A stretch of 64,000 bases of DNA, taken from Methylorubrum populi (GTDB taxonomy: Bacteria > Pseudomonadota > Alphaproteobacteria > Rhizobiales > Beijerinckiaceae). Of the stretch, positions 26,792-36,924 are shown piece after piece. The stretch lies in assembly GCA_020741775.1 (NCBI GenBank), contig DYYG01000025.1:44085-108084 (forward strand), in the 5' to 3' direction. Under the pieces are notes generated by a model, which ran no database searches, was not told the origin of the DNA, and worked only from the letters and a program-made list of their open reading frames with translations. Within the stretch, counting starts at the first letter, position 1, and the number at the start of each line of letters is the position of its first letter. Position numbers and translations under genes: made by a program.

Positions 26792-28606
26792 TCACCCCTT
26801 CTTCTCGGGCAGGTTCAGGCGGATATGCAGCTCGCGCAGCTGCTTCGGCGTCGCCTCGGCGGGGGCGCCCATCATCAGGTCCTCGGCGCGCTGGTTCATC
26901 GGGAACAGCACGACCTCGCGGATGTTCGGCTCGTGGCAGAGCAGCATGACGATGCGGTCCACGCCCGGTGCGATGCCGCCGTGCGGCGGGGCGCCGAGGC
27001 GGAGCGCGTTCAGCATGCCGCCGAACTTCTCTTCCAGCACATCCTTGCCGTAGCCGGCGATGGCGAAGGCCTTCTCCATCACGTCGGGGCGATGGTTACG
27101 GATCGCGCCGGAGGACAGCTCGATGCCGTTGCAGACGATGTCGTACTGGAACGCCTTGATCCCGAGGATCTTCTCCGCATCGCCCTCACCCAGGGCCAGG
27201 AACTCGTCCCGGTCGAAGTTCGGCATCGAGAACGGGTTGTGGGAGAAATCGATCCGCTTCTCCTCCTCGTTCCACTCGTACATCGGGAAGTCGACGACCC
27301 AGCAGAAGGCGAACTGATCCGTGTCGGAGAGCTTCAGCTCGTCGCCGATGCGGATGCGGGCCTTGCCGGCGAGGGCCGCCGCCTTGGCCTCGGGACCGGC
27401 GGAGAGGAACACCGCATCGCCCGCCTTGGCCCCGGCCTTCTCGGCGATCCGCGCCTGGATGGCGGCGGGGATGAACTTGGCGATCGGCCCCTTGCCGGTG
27501 AGCTGGCCGCCCTCCTCCTCGAACACGATGTAGCCGAGGCCCGGCGCGCCTTCCGAGCGGGCCCATTCGTTGAGCTTGTCGAAGAACGAGCGCGGCTGAC
27601 CCGCCGCGCCGGTGGCGGGAATGGCGCGGACCACGCCGCCCGCCTTGATGACGCCCTTGAACGCCTTGAACTCCACCGCGTCGTCGGCGAACTCGTCGGT
27701 CACGTCGGCGATGATCAGCGGGTTGCGCAGGTCCGGCTTGTCGACGCCGTATTTCAGCATCGCGTCGGCATAGGTGATGCGCGGGAAGACCGGCGTCACC
27801 CGCTTGCCCTCGGCGAATTCCTCGAACACGCCGCGCAGCACCGGCTCGACCGCCTGGAACACGTCCTCCTGCGTGACGAAGCTCATCTCGATATCGAGCT
27901 GGTAGAACTCGCCCGGGGAGCGGTCCGCCCGCGCGTCCTCATCGCGGAAGCAGGGCGCGATCTGGAAGTAGCGGTCGAAGCCGGCGATCATCGTCAGCTG
28001 CTTGAACTGCTGCGGCGCCTGCGGCAGCGCGTAGAATTTTCCGGGGTGGACGCGAGAGGGGACCAGATAGTCGCGCGCGCCCTCGGGGCTCGACGCGGTC
28101 AGGATCGGCGTCTGGAACTCGAAGAAGCCGCCCTCGCGCATGCGGCGGCGGAGCGAATCGATGATCGCGCCGCGCTTCATGATGTTGGCGTGCAGCTTCT
28201 CCCGGCGGAGATCCAGGAAGCGGTACTTGAGCCGGGTCTCCTCCGGATATTCCTGGTCGCCGAAGACGGGCAGGGGCAGCTCGCCCGCCGGGCCCAGCAC
28301 TTCGAGGTCATCGATATAGACTTCGACCGCGCCGGTCGGCAGCTCGGCGTTCTCGGTGCCGGCGGGGCGGGTGCGCACGCGACCGTCGATGCGGATCACC
28401 CATTCGGAGCGGACCGCCTCGGCCTCCTTGAAGGCCTTCGAGTCGGAATCGATCACGCATTGCGTGAGGCCGTAATGGTCGCGCAGGTCGATGAAGAGCA
28501 CGCCGCCGTGGTCGCGGATGCGGTGGCACCAGCCGGACAGGCGGACCTCGCCGCCGACATCGGACGGGCGGAGCGCCCCGCAGGTATGGGTACGGTAACG
28601 GTGCAT
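26792..28606 (-). CDS. aspS: aspartate-tRNA ligase
   Basis: A 604-residue class IIb aminoacyl-tRNA synthetase. It has the N-terminal OB-fold anticodon domain ([20 protein letters not shown]), class II motif 2 around [20 protein letters not shown], the bacterial insertion (GAD) domain in the middle, and motif 3 [13 protein letters not shown]. The length is that of bacterial AspRS. Whether it also charges tRNA-Asn cannot be read from this. The start [10 protein letters not shown] matches the family. It is not coupled to the glycosyltransferase downstream. Confidence 0.97.
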   Translation of the reverse strand: MHRYRTHTCGALRPSDVGGEVRLSGWCHRIRDHGGVLFIDLRDHYGLTQCVIDSDSKAFKEAEAVRSEWVIRIDGRVRTRPAGTENAELPTGAVEVYIDDLEVLGPAGELPLPVFGDQEYPEETRLKYRFLDLRREKLHANIMKRGAIIDSLRRRMREGGFFEFQTPILTASSPEGARDYLVPSRVHPGKFYALPQAPQQFKQLTMIAGFDRYFQIAPCFRDEDARADRSPGEFYQLDIEMSFVTQEDVFQAVEPVLRGVFEEFAEGKRVTPVFPRITYADAMLKYGVDKPDLRNPLIIADVTDEFADDAVEFKAFKGVIKAGGVVRAIPATGAAGQPRSFFDKLNEWARSEGAPGLGYIVFEEEGGQLTGKGPIAKFIPAAIQARIAEKAGAKAGDAVFLSAGPEAKAAALAGKARIRIGDELKLSDTDQFAFCWVVDFPMYEWNEEEKRIDFSHNPFSMPNFDRDEFLALGEGDAEKILGIKAFQYDIVCNGIELSSGAIRNHRPDVMEKAFAIAGYGKDVLEEKFGGMLNALRLGAPPHGGIAPGVDRIVMLLCHEPNIREVVLFPMNQRAEDLMMGAPAEATPKQLRELHIRLNLPEKKG

Positions 28607-28752
28607 GGCGGGCTCTTGAGAATGAGGCCGGCACCATTCACGGGAGGCGGGTGAAGTCAAGGCGAGGGAGGACCGCGCGCGGTCGCAAGAGCGATCGCGG
28701 GCGTGATCGCCCCGTCCCAGCTCGGCCGCCGGCGCATGACGCCGGATAGGGG

Positions 28753-28788
28753 AAAAGGGGCCCCGCCGAGCGCGCCCGGAGCGGGGCC
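28753..28788 (-). terminator. intrinsic terminator of bioB
   Basis: On the minus strand GGCCCCGC pairs with GCGGGGCC (plus positions 28759-28766 and 28781-28788) and is followed by CCCCTTTTCCCC. It ends bioB 13 bases after the stop. Confidence 0.8.
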
Positions 28789-28800
28789 TTGCGGCAGGGC

Positions 28801-29826
28801 CTACTCGGCGGCGGCCAGCGTCACCTCGGGCACCGGCACGCCGATGTCGCGCAGCAACTCGGCATCCGCATCGGCCTCGTTGTTGGCGGTGGTGAGCAGG
28901 CGCTCGCCGTAGAAGATCGAGTTGGCGCCGGCCAGGAAGCACAGGATCTGCGCCTCGCGGGTCAGGCTCTTGCGGCCGGCACTGAGGCGCACCCGCGCCT
29001 TCGGCATGACGATGCGGGCGGTGGCGCACATCCGCACGAGGTCGAGGGGATCGATCGGCGGCCGGTCCTCCAGCGGGGTGCCCTCGACCGCCACCAGGGC
29101 GTTGATCGGCACGCTCTCCGGATGCGGCGCATGATTGGCGAGCACGAGCAGCATCTCGGCCCGGTCACGCACCCGCTCGCCCATGCCGACGATGCCGCCG
29201 CAGCAGACGCCGATGCCGGCCTGCCGGACATGCTCCAGGGTCTGGAGCCGGTCGTCGTAGGTGCGGGTCGAGATGATGTCGCCGTAGAATTCCGGGCCGG
29301 TATCGAGATTGTGGTTGTAGGAGGTGAGACCCGCTTCCGCGAGGCGCTGCGCCTGGCTCTGGGTCAGCATGCCCAGTGTCACGCAGGCCTCCATGCCGAG
29401 ACCGCGCACGCCGCGCACCATCTCCAGCACGGCATCGAAGTCCGGTCCGTCCTTCGGCTTGCGCCACGCCGCGCCCATGCAGAAGCGGTGCGCGCCGTTG
29501 GCCTTGGCGGCGGCGGCCTCCTTCAGCACCGCCTCCACCGGCATCAGCCGCTCGCGGGGCAGGTTCGCGCCCTTGTGGTGGGCCGATTGCGGACAATAGG
29601 CGCAATCCTCGGGGCAGCCGCCGGTCTTGATCGAGAGCAGGGCCGCCCGCTGGATGTCGGCCGGGTCGTTATGGGCCCGGTGCACGCTGCCGGCCCGATG
29701 CACGAGATCGAGCAGCGGCATGTCATGGATCGCCTGGATCTCGGCCAGCGTCCAATCGTGACGGATGGCGGCGGAGACCGGTGACGAGACCGGCGAGGAG
29801 GCGAGGGGGACCACGGTATCGCTCAT
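28801..29826 (-). CDS. bioB: biotin synthase
   Basis: The 341-residue radical SAM enzyme that inserts sulfur into dethiobiotin. The [4Fe-4S] motif is CPEDCAYC (Cys71, Cys75, Cys78), and the auxiliary [2Fe-2S] ligands are expected at Cys in RFCMGAAWR, in [12 protein letters not shown] and the Arg in [17 protein letters not shown] is a family motif. I start at MSDTVVPL (29826). It is a single-gene unit here; no other bio gene is present. It depends on Fe-S supply, like HpnP and the P450 ferredoxin. Confidence 0.96.
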   Translation of the reverse strand: MSDTVVPLASSPVSSPVSAAIRHDWTLAEIQAIHDMPLLDLVHRAGSVHRAHNDPADIQRAALLSIKTGGCPEDCAYCPQSAHHKGANLPRERLMPVEAVLKEAAAAKANGAHRFCMGAAWRKPKDGPDFDAVLEMVRGVRGLGMEACVTLGMLTQSQAQRLAEAGLTSYNHNLDTGPEFYGDIISTRTYDDRLQTLEHVRQAGIGVCCGGIVGMGERVRDRAEMLLVLANHAPHPESVPINALVAVEGTPLEDRPPIDPLDLVRMCATARIVMPKARVRLSAGRKSLTREAQILCFLAGANSIFYGERLLTTANNEADADAELLRDIGVPVPEVTLAAAE

Positions 29827-30083
29827 GCGCCTCTTTGAGAGCGAAGGCGGGGGAAAAATCAAGCCTTGCCGTTCGCGGTCCATCGCAACACTCGCGCGGC
29901 CTCCGGTCCACGCCTCCCGCCGCCCTCGGATTTTGCCGGTTCGGATCGGTATCGCCGAAAGAGGGTGAGAACGGATGTTTCGGTGCCCTTCTCGGTGGAG
30001 GATGGCGTTCCGGATCGAAGCGCGACTCTATTGCAATCAATGCGTGTAATTCTTAGCGTTGCGCGACGAGTCAGGAACGTCCG

Positions 30084-30473
30084 ATGCGTGCATTCCTCAA
30101 GACATCCATCGCAGCCGCGCTCGCGGTGCTTCTCCCGCACTCCGCGGGGGCAACACAGCTCTGCGGGCGTCTGGTTCTGCCCTTCGACGCGATGCTGGCT
30201 GCCATCACGGCCGATCCGGGAACGGAGGTGGCGCGGAAGACCGCATCCTTCGTCGAGATCCACGATTCAGAGCGGAAGATGGTCTGGACCCTGTGGCGCG
30301 CCAGGGAGCACCAGCCGGCCGCCTATCGCTGCCTGAGGATCATCGAGAGGAGTGGATATACGGAGGTCCTCCTCTCGTTCGCCTGTGACGGCTGGACGCC
30401 GTCCTGTGATGCCCTGATCGACCGCCTCGCCGCGGAGTCAGGGCCGCAGGACGGCGTTCAGGCAACGGAGTGA
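30084..30473 (+). CDS. small exported hypothetical protein with four cysteines
   Basis: A 129-residue protein with a signal peptide (cleavage near AGA23). The mature part has four cysteines (27, 83, 101, 108), suited to two disulfides, and a KMVWTLWRAREHQPAAYRC centre. I do not recognise a family. The upstream 257 bp (29827-30083) carry no gene, and the segment 30000-30060 is richer in A/T than its surroundings. Convergent with the FAH-family gene. Confidence 0.7.
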   Translation: MRAFLKTSIAAALAVLLPHSAGATQLCGRLVLPFDAMLAAITADPGTEVARKTASFVEIHDSERKMVWTLWRAREHQPAAYRCLRIIERSGYTEVLLSFACDGWTPSCDALIDRLAAESGPQDGVQATE

Positions 30474-30531
30474 CGATCCGAAGCTCCACGCGGCCCCCTC
30501 ACGGAAGCCGCGTATGTGCGGGACCCCGCCG

Positions 30532-31416
30532 TCAGTGTGTCGGCTCGCCGGCGGCGACCTTCGCAGTCCAGTCGTCGAAGGCGACGACCCGCTGGCGCTG
30601 CTCGCCGAGGCCGTCGATGCGCAGCACCATCTCGTCGTCGCTCTTGAGGTAGCGCGGCGGTTTCATGCCGAGCCCGACGCCGGGAGGCGTGCCAGTGGTG
30701 ATGACGTCACCCGGCTCCAGCATCATGAAGTGCGAGACGTAGGCCACGATCTGGGGCACGTCGAAGATCATCGTCGCCGTCGAGCCCGTCTGCATCCGCC
30801 TGCCGTTGAGATCGAGGCTCATCGAGAGGTTCTTCAGGTCGGGGATCTCGTCGAGGGTGACGAGCCAGGGCCCGAGGGGGCCGAAGGTCGGGCAGCCCTT
30901 GCCCTTCGTCCAGGTGCCGCCGCGCTCCATCTGGAATTCGCGCTCGGACAGGTCGTTGCAGATGCAGACGCCCGCCACGTAGCGCAGGGCCTCGTTGGCG
31001 TGGACATAGGACGCGCGGGCGCCGATCACGATGGCGAGCTCGATTTCCCAGTCGGTCTTGGCCGAACCCTTCGGCAGGATCACCGTGTCGTTGGGGCCGA
31101 CGATGCAGGAGGGCGCCTTGTTGAAGAGGATCGGCTCGGCGGGGATCGCGGCGCCGGTCTCGGCGGCGTGGTCGGCATAATTCAAGCCGATCGCCACGAA
31201 GTTGCGGGTGCCGCCGACGCAGGGGCCGAGGCGGGTGCCAGGGGGCAGCAACGGCAGGCTCTCCGGATCGATCCGTGCGAGCCGGTCGAGGGAGTCCCGT
31301 GACAGCCCTGCCCCCGCGATGTCGCGCAGGGTTCCCGACAGGTCCCGCAGGCCGCCGCGGGCATCCACCAGGCCCGGCTTCTCATCTCCGCTCGCACCGT
31401 GCCGAATCAGTTTCAT
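30532..31416 (-). CDS. fumarylacetoacetate hydrolase family protein
   Basis: A 294-residue FAH-fold hydrolase/isomerase. It has FVAIGLNYADHAAETG, the metal-binding EIELAIVIG and ICNDLSEREFQ (Glu/Asp ligands), KGCPTFGPLGPWLVT and TGTPPGVG. These match the 2-hydroxyhepta-2,4-diene-1,7-dioate isomerase / 2,4-diketo-3-deoxy-L-fuconate hydrolase / 'ureidoglycolate lyase' group, which are not separable by eye. Start at MKLIRHG (31416); upstream residues are Arg/Gly-rich and not family-like. Confidence 0.9.
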   Translation of the reverse strand: MKLIRHGASGDEKPGLVDARGGLRDLSGTLRDIAGAGLSRDSLDRLARIDPESLPLLPPGTRLGPCVGGTRNFVAIGLNYADHAAETGAAIPAEPILFNKAPSCIVGPNDTVILPKGSAKTDWEIELAIVIGARASYVHANEALRYVAGVCICNDLSEREFQMERGGTWTKGKGCPTFGPLGPWLVTLDEIPDLKNLSMSLDLNGRRMQTGSTATMIFDVPQIVAYVSHFMMLEPGDVITTGTPPGVGLGMKPPRYLKSDDEMVLRIDGLGEQRQRVVAFDDWTAKVAAGEPTH

Positions 31417-31569
31417 CGTCGGTGTCCCCGTTCTGTCGACGCATTCCCGAGGGTCTTGCCGGGGGCCTTGAGCCCGAGGCTGCGCCCCTCCGGCATCGAC
31501 GGAGCAGGGGGCGGAGGCGAAACCCTTCAAGACACGAAGTCCCAGCTTCGCGACCGGTTTCACCATTCC

Positions 31570-31599
31570 GTGACAAAAATTCCTCTATTGATATATAAT
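31570..31599 (+). promoter_or_regulatory. sigma-70-type promoter of the FadL-type gene
   Basis: GTGACA (31570-31575) and TATAAT (31594-31599) are 18 bp apart in an A/T-rich patch of an otherwise GC-rich region. This gives a start near 31606 and a leader of about 90 bases before the ATG at 31696. Confidence 0.65.
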
Positions 31600-31695
31600 T
31601 CAGGAACCCACCTTGAGGCCTCTAGACGACGCACGGGCGATACCTTTCCCTGGCCGGCATAACTTGGATTCGCCAAGACGGTTCGGAGAGGAAAC

Positions 31696-33021
31696 ATGAC
31701 GAGTGGGACGATCCGCGCGCTGGGCATCGCAGGGGCCTTCGCGGCCGCCGCGCTGACAGCGTCGTCGGGGGCGCAGGCCGGTGCTTTCGGCTTGCGCGAG
31801 CAGAGCGCACAGGGCCTGGGCATGGCCTTCGCCGGCGCGGCATCGGGCGGGGCTGGCGTCTCGTCGATGTTCTGGAACCCGGCGACCGTGACGATGCGGC
31901 CCGGCTTCGCCAGCGAGCAGAGCCTGAGCTTCATCAACCTGTCGGCCAAGATCACGCCGACCGTCGGCACCGCGCCGGGTCTTCTCCCCTTCGGCTCCTC
32001 CGGTGAGATCGGCCAGGGCGCCGTGGTGCCGGCCGGCGCGACCTCCTACCAGCTCACCGACCGGCTCTGGATCGGTCTCCAGACCGGCGCGCCTTACGGC
32101 CTCGTCACCAAGCCGCGGCAGGATTGGGCGGGTTCGCCCTATGCCCGTTCCTCCCGGATCTTCTCCCTGTCCTTCAACCCGGTGATCGGCTTCAAGGTCA
32201 ACGAGTGGCTCTCCGTCGCCGCCGGCCCGAACATCGAGTATTTCCGCCTTACCCTGCGCCAGGCGGTGCCGGTGCCAGGCCTGTTCCCGGCCCTTTATCC
32301 GTCGGGCTCGCTCAAGGGCGAGTCCTGGGGCGTCGGCTTCACGGCGGGTGCCACGATCACCCCCGTGGCCGGCACGGTGTTCGGCATCGGCTATCGCTCC
32401 TCGGTCCACCACGACATCGAGGGCGCCATCGGCTTCCCCGATCCGCGGCAGGCGCTGGCCTTCGGCGCGGTGCGGGCCAAGCTCAACACGCCGGAGAAGG
32501 TCAGTGTCGGCCTGTCTCAGGACATCAACCCGGTCACCCGGATCAATCTCGGCTTCGAGTGGGACAACTGGTCGAGACTGGGTGACATCGGCATCGTCTC
32601 GACGGCCCTCGGCGTACCCGTGAGCCAGTTGCCGCTCCGGTACAAGGACTCGTTCTTCTACTCGATCGGTGCCGAGTACGATTGGTCGCCGAACCTGACG
32701 CTGCGGGCAGGCTTCGCCTACGAGGATGGGCCGATCGATTTCTCGAACCGTTCGGCCCGCCTGCCCGACAACGATCGTTACATCGTCTCGGTCGGCGGCA
32801 GCTATCGCTGGAGCGAGAAAGTGCTGCTGACGGCGAGCTACGCCCATCTCTTCGTGGAGCGGAGCCGCCTCTTGGCGGGGCCGGGCCGCGACTACAATGT
32901 CGGCAACATCCCGCTCGCCGCCTATACCGATGCCAGCGCCGACGTCGTCTCGGTCGGGTTCCGCTATCAGTGGGACGCCCCGGCTGCCGTGGCTCCGGCG
33001 CCGCTGGTGCGCAAGTTCTGA
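31696..33021 (+). CDS. OmpP1/FadL/TodX-family outer-membrane channel
   Basis: A 441-residue hydrophobic-compound channel. A signal peptide ends at AQA28; GAFGLREQSAQGLGMAFAG and the NPA motif (61-63, after SSMFW) form the plug/hatch typical of FadL; GVGFTAGATITP and the many alternating strands make the 14-strand barrel, ending in a KF terminus. It imports long-chain fatty acids or aromatic/alkane substrates across the outer membrane. It stands alone, convergent with the HpnP-like gene. Confidence 0.92.
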   Translation: MTSGTIRALGIAGAFAAAALTASSGAQAGAFGLREQSAQGLGMAFAGAASGGAGVSSMFWNPATVTMRPGFASEQSLSFINLSAKITPTVGTAPGLLPFGSSGEIGQGAVVPAGATSYQLTDRLWIGLQTGAPYGLVTKPRQDWAGSPYARSSRIFSLSFNPVIGFKVNEWLSVAAGPNIEYFRLTLRQAVPVPGLFPALYPSGSLKGESWGVGFTAGATITPVAGTVFGIGYRSSVHHDIEGAIGFPDPRQALAFGAVRAKLNTPEKVSVGLSQDINPVTRINLGFEWDNWSRLGDIGIVSTALGVPVSQLPLRYKDSFFYSIGAEYDWSPNLTLRAGFAYEDGPIDFSNRSARLPDNDRYIVSVGGSYRWSEKVLLTASYAHLFVERSRLLAGPGRDYNVGNIPLAAYTDASADVVSVGFRYQWDAPAAVAPAPLVRKF

Positions 33022-33032
33022 CGCGCTTGCGC

Positions 33033-33076
33033 GGGCGGTCCCCGTCCCGGATCTCGATCCGGGACGGGGACCGCCC
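33033..33076. terminator. perfect 20-bp hairpin between convergent genes
   Basis: The arm 33033-33052 pairs perfectly with 33057-33076 across a CTCG loop. It lies 11 bases after the FadL-type stop and 8 bases from the stop of the opposing HpnP-like gene. There is no long T-run, but the position and stability suggest a shared bidirectional 3'-end element. Confidence 0.75.
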
Positions 33077-33084
33077 GGCCGCGA

Positions 33085-34728
33085 TCAGGCGGCTTCCCGC
33101 TCCGGCACGAACCGGCGGCGGGTATTCTCCCACCAGCTCCGCTCCCGCTGCGCCTCGGCCTCCGCCGCCTTGGCGGCATAGAAGGAGGCGTTGTGCTCGC
33201 CGCGCAGGGCCTCGCGGGTGAAGCGGATCAGGTGATGGGCAACGAAGCCCATGTTGAACACCGCCTCGATCTGGCCCCGCTTCAGGGCGTGGCCCGCCGC
33301 CCGCCAGAACGGCCGGCGATAGTCGGACAGGAGCCCGACCCGAGTGATGATGTTGAAGCCGAGGATCAGGCCGCGGCGCAGGTTGGTGAAGGTGAGCTTG
33401 CCCGCCGTCGGCGTGACGATGCGGTTGCCGTAGGTCACGTCGCACTGGTGCTTGAAGCGCTCGAACAGGTGTTCGGGGGTGTAGGCGTGGGCGATGGCCC
33501 GGCGCCAGGAATTCACCACCGTGTCGTGCGGGCGCTTGAACAGCACGTTGGATTCGAGGCTCGCATCGTGGACGAGCCGGCCCTCGCGCTCCAGCCGGTC
33601 CCAGAGCGGCGTCTTCGGCAGGGCCTGAAGCAGGTTGATCGTCAGCACCGGAATGGCCGAGCGGTCGATGAAGTCGATCAGGTTCTGCTCGGATGTGTCC
33701 GAGTCCGAATCGAGCCCGAGGATGATGCCGGAGGTCACCTCCAGGCCGTAGGAATTGAGGGTCTCGATCGCCTCGTACATCGGCACGGCGGCGTTGTGGG
33801 TCTTGTCGATGCCCTTCAGCGCGTCGGCCTCCGGCGTCTCGATGCCGACGAACACCGTCATGAAGTTGGCCTGCCGCATCAGCTCGAGGATCTCGGGCTG
33901 CTTGGCCATGTTCAGCGTCGCCTCGCAGGCGAACTGGAGCGGGTAGTTGTTCTTCTTCTGCCACGCGACGAGGTGCGGCAGCATCTCCCGCGTCGCCTTG
34001 CGATTGCCGATGAAGTTGTCATCGACGAAGTAGACCACCGCCGGATGGCCGGGCTGGCTGATGATGGCATCGAGTTCGGCGCACATCTGCTCCGGGCTCT
34101 TCAGGCGCGGCTGGCGGCCATAGAGCTGCGGGATGTCGCAGAACTCGCAGCGATAGGGGCAGCCCGAGGAGAATTGCAGCGAGCCGATCAGGTAGCGCTT
34201 GAGCGGCACGGCCTCGTAGGCCGGAGCCGGGAACTCGCTGAGCGCCAGCCGGTCCTTGGTATCGAGCACCACCTGTGACGTGGGGCGGGCGAGGTCACGG
34301 TCGAGGATCTCGATGAGGCGGTCGGTGGCGTCGCCGATCTCGCCGACATGGAGATAGTCGAAATCCGGATATTTTTCCGGCGCGCCCGAGACCGAGGGGC
34401 CGCCGAGCACCGCGACCTTGCCGGCCTCATGCGCCCGCCGGCCGATATCGTGGATCTGGCCCTCCTGGATATGCATGCCTGAGACGAAGACGGCATCGGC
34501 CCAGGCGAAGTCCCGCGCCGAAGCGGGCCGGATGTTCTCGTCAACGAAGCGGCATTCCCAGCTCTCGGGCATGTAGGCCGCGATCACCAGGAGACCCTGG
34601 GGCGGCATGAAGGCCTTCACCCCACCCATCAGTGGGTAGGCGTGGGAGAAGGTGCCGAAGGACGGCGTGTAGGCCGGGAAGACGCACAGGATGCGCCGGC
34701 GGGACGAGACGGGGAGGGAGCATCGCAT
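33085..34728 (-). CDS. hpnP: B12-binding radical SAM protein, HpnP-like (hopanoid C-2 methylase)
   Basis: A 547-residue protein with a B12-binding domain (about 10-150, with MPPQGLLVIAAYMP and FVSGMHIQ), a radical SAM domain (CPYRCEFC: Cys190, Cys194, Cys197; YFVDDNFIGNRKA) and a C-terminal DUF4070 region (INLLQALPKTPLWDRLEREG, then DYRRPFWRA and MGFVAHHLIRF). This order and wording match HpnP, which methylates hopanoids at C-2 using SAM and cobalamin. The ATG at 34728 has GGAGG only two bases upstream, a tight spacing. No other hopanoid gene is nearby. A paralogous methylase of the same family is the alternative. Confidence 0.75.
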   Translation of the reverse strand: MRCSLPVSSRRRILCVFPAYTPSFGTFSHAYPLMGGVKAFMPPQGLLVIAAYMPESWECRFVDENIRPASARDFAWADAVFVSGMHIQEGQIHDIGRRAHEAGKVAVLGGPSVSGAPEKYPDFDYLHVGEIGDATDRLIEILDRDLARPTSQVVLDTKDRLALSEFPAPAYEAVPLKRYLIGSLQFSSGCPYRCEFCDIPQLYGRQPRLKSPEQMCAELDAIISQPGHPAVVYFVDDNFIGNRKATREMLPHLVAWQKKNNYPLQFACEATLNMAKQPEILELMRQANFMTVFVGIETPEADALKGIDKTHNAAVPMYEAIETLNSYGLEVTSGIILGLDSDSDTSEQNLIDFIDRSAIPVLTINLLQALPKTPLWDRLEREGRLVHDASLESNVLFKRPHDTVVNSWRRAIAHAYTPEHLFERFKHQCDVTYGNRIVTPTAGKLTFTNLRRGLILGFNIITRVGLLSDYRRPFWRAAGHALKRGQIEAVFNMGFVAHHLIRFTREALRGEHNASFYAAKAAEAEAQRERSWWENTRRRFVPEREAA

Positions 34729-35385
34729 GACCTCCAATCTAGCACAGCCCCACGCGTTGGCGTCCCCTCTTTCCGCGACATCGTGATCCGAGAGCGGCCG
34801 GAACGCCGCAGGGCCGGGGCGCGGTGCGGCGTTCCAGACACAGCCGGGGCCGGAGATCGTGCCGGGGATGGCGTCATGCGGCCGGTGCATGGAGCGGAGG
34901 CCAAAACACCACCGCAGGCGGCGCCGCGCGTCGCATCTCAACCCCTCGCGCAGCGGACAGGCGCGTCTCTCCGATGATCGGAGTTGTTGGGTGATGAAGT
35001 CTAAAGTCTATAGAAAAGCATTTTTACACGTCGGTTTTATGACGATATTAATTGTCAACTTGCCAGGATTAAACATGCGTTGGCAGCGTCATTATAGTAA
35101 TGAGTGCAAATTATACTGTGATTTTAATCGCTATTACTTTCAATGGTTTCGGCCCGATGCTATCGCCGCTGCCGGGATGCGGGGCGCACCGGGTCGCTAA
35201 ACGACTGAGCCGACTAACGACTTTTCCGGATGCGCCGGTCGTGCGGCGCAGGGCGGCAAGGTGTCGTTCGGCGGCCCGGGAGGCGCGCTGCTTTCGATCA
35301 TCCGCAGCCCGAAAGGGCACGCGTCCAGCACAACACGGCGAGCGTCATCACGCCGGCCTGGAACGCGGCAAAGGGGGTTTGAGAG
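34729..35385 (+). other. 657-bp gap with an A/T-rich island upstream of the porin gene
   Basis: No supported gene is present. Between about 34985 and 35150 the base composition drops sharply to A/T-rich (runs such as AAAAGCATTTTTACA, TTTTAATCG), unlike the flanks. A reading frame from 34994 to 35200 (68 codons) falls here, but its composition follows the base bias and it lacks a ribosome binding site, so I do not call it. The island may hold the porin promoter, protein-binding sites or a remnant of transferred DNA. Confidence 0.55.
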
Positions 35386-36924
35386 ATGAATCGACGTCTT
35401 CTGGCCGCGCTGCTCGTGTCGAGCGCGCTGGTGCTGCCGGCGGCTTCGGCGCGGGCGCAGACGGTGGCGGAGCTGCAGCGGCAGATCAACGAGCTCAAGG
35501 CCATGATCAAGGCCCAGGCGGAGGCTCAGGGGAGGGGCCCGCGGCGCGCGGTCCCGGTCGCGACCCGGCCGGCCAATGCCCGCGCCACCGATGCCGGAAC
35601 CTTCCCGGCGGCCGGCCGGCCGATCGAGTCGGCGGTGGGCCAGCCGGCGGTGCCCGCCCGGGTCCCGCACCGCTTCGCCCTCGACGAGCCGGATACGTGG
35701 TACGACGCGCTGGTGCCGCCCGCGCCGCAGCTCCTCGCGGACGGGCCCGACCACAATGCCCGGCCCAAGACCTGGTTCGAGCGGCTGTCCCTGCGCGGCT
35801 ACACGCAGCTGCGCGGCAACGAATTCCTGTCCGGCGACGACACCGCCCCGTCCGGCGTCTCGCGCCTGCGCTCCGTCCACGACAGCGGCATCACCGACCG
35901 CAACAACTTCACCTTCCGCCGGGTGCGCCTGGTCCTCCAGGGCGACATCCACGAGCGGGTGTTCATCTACATCCAGCCCGATTTCGCGGTGAACGTCTCC
36001 AACCAGGCGGGGACCGAGTCACGCCAGCACTACACGCAGCTGCGCGACGCCTATGCCGACGTGTTCCTCGACGACGAGCGCCGCACCAAGCTGCGCTTCG
36101 GCCAGCAGAAGGTGCCGTTCGGCTGGGAAAACCTGCAATCCTCGCAGAACCGTCTGACCCTCGACCGCTCCGACGCGATCAACAGCGGCGTCCCCGGCGA
36201 GCGCGATATCGGCATCAGCCTCTACTACACCCCCTGGCACGTGCAGCGGATCTGGGACCGGCTGGCCGCGGGTGGGCAGAAGCTGTTCGGCAATTACGGC
36301 GCCTTCGGCGTCGGCATCTATAACGGTCAGACCATCAACCGCATCGAGGCCAACAACGACCTGATGACGGTGATGATGGCGACCTGGCCGTTCGAGCTCG
36401 ACGGGCTCGGCGAGATCTTCAGGGGCCAGGTGCTGGAGGTCGGCGGCTCCGCGTACCGCAACCGGTTCCGGCCCGAGGCGACCTTCGGCTCCACCACCAC
36501 CCTGGCCCAGGGCTACGACGACGAGCGCGTCGGCCTGCACGCGATCCTCTATCCGCAACCCTTCGGCCTGCAGGCGGAGTGGAACTGGGGGCGCGGCCCC
36601 GAATACGACCCCGTCACCCGGTCGATCCAGACCAAGCCGCTCCAGGGCGGCTACGTCCAGGCGATGTATAAGGTCGATCATTCCCCGGTCGGGCCGTTCA
36701 TGCCCTATATCCGCTGGCAGACCTATGACGGCGGCTGGAAGGTCGGGAACGGAGCGCCGCGCCTCGATACCGACGAGGTGGAGCTCGGCATCGAGTTCCA
36801 GCCGATCAAGTCGGTCGAGCTGACCCTGGCCTACGCCAATATGCGCCGCCGCGAGGCCAGCATCAGCCGCTTCGGCCGGGCCGAGGGCGATCTGTTCCGC
36901 GGGCAGTTGCAGATCAACTACTGA
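35386..36924 (+). CDS. phosphate-selective porin O/P family protein
   Basis: A 512-residue outer-membrane porin of the OprP/OprO family. A signal peptide ends at ARA24, a short coiled coil follows (TVAELQRQINELKAMIKAQ, trimerisation), then a Pro-rich linker to about 115 and a barrel from WFERLSLRGYTQLR. Recognisable family stretches are NNFTFRRVRLVLQGDI, DAYADVFLDDE, KLRFGQQKVPFGWENLQSS and the C-terminal LQINY. The 'phosphate-selective' label is the family name; the actual anion preference is not visible here. GGGGG and GAGAG precede the ATG. Confidence 0.92.
   Translation: MNRRLLAALLVSSALVLPAASARAQTVAELQRQINELKAMIKAQAEAQGRGPRRAVPVATRPANARATDAGTFPAAGRPIESAVGQPAVPARVPHRFALDEPDTWYDALVPPAPQLLADGPDHNARPKTWFERLSLRGYTQLRGNEFLSGDDTAPSGVSRLRSVHDSGITDRNNFTFRRVRLVLQGDIHERVFIYIQPDFAVNVSNQAGTESRQHYTQLRDAYADVFLDDERRTKLRFGQQKVPFGWENLQSSQNRLTLDRSDAINSGVPGERDIGISLYYTPWHVQRIWDRLAAGGQKLFGNYGAFGVGIYNGQTINRIEANNDLMTVMMATWPFELDGLGEIFRGQVLEVGGSAYRNRFRPEATFGSTTTLAQGYDDERVGLHAILYPQPFGLQAEWNWGRGPEYDPVTRSIQTKPLQGGYVQAMYKVDHSPVGPFMPYIRWQTYDGGWKVGNGAPRLDTDEVELGIEFQPIKSVELTLAYANMRRREASISRFGRAEGDLFRGQLQINY

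Noticed and set aside
34994..35200. A 68-codon frame in the A/T-rich island upstream of the porin
   Set aside because: No ribosome binding site, and the residue composition (Lys, Tyr, Phe, Asn) follows from the base composition alone.
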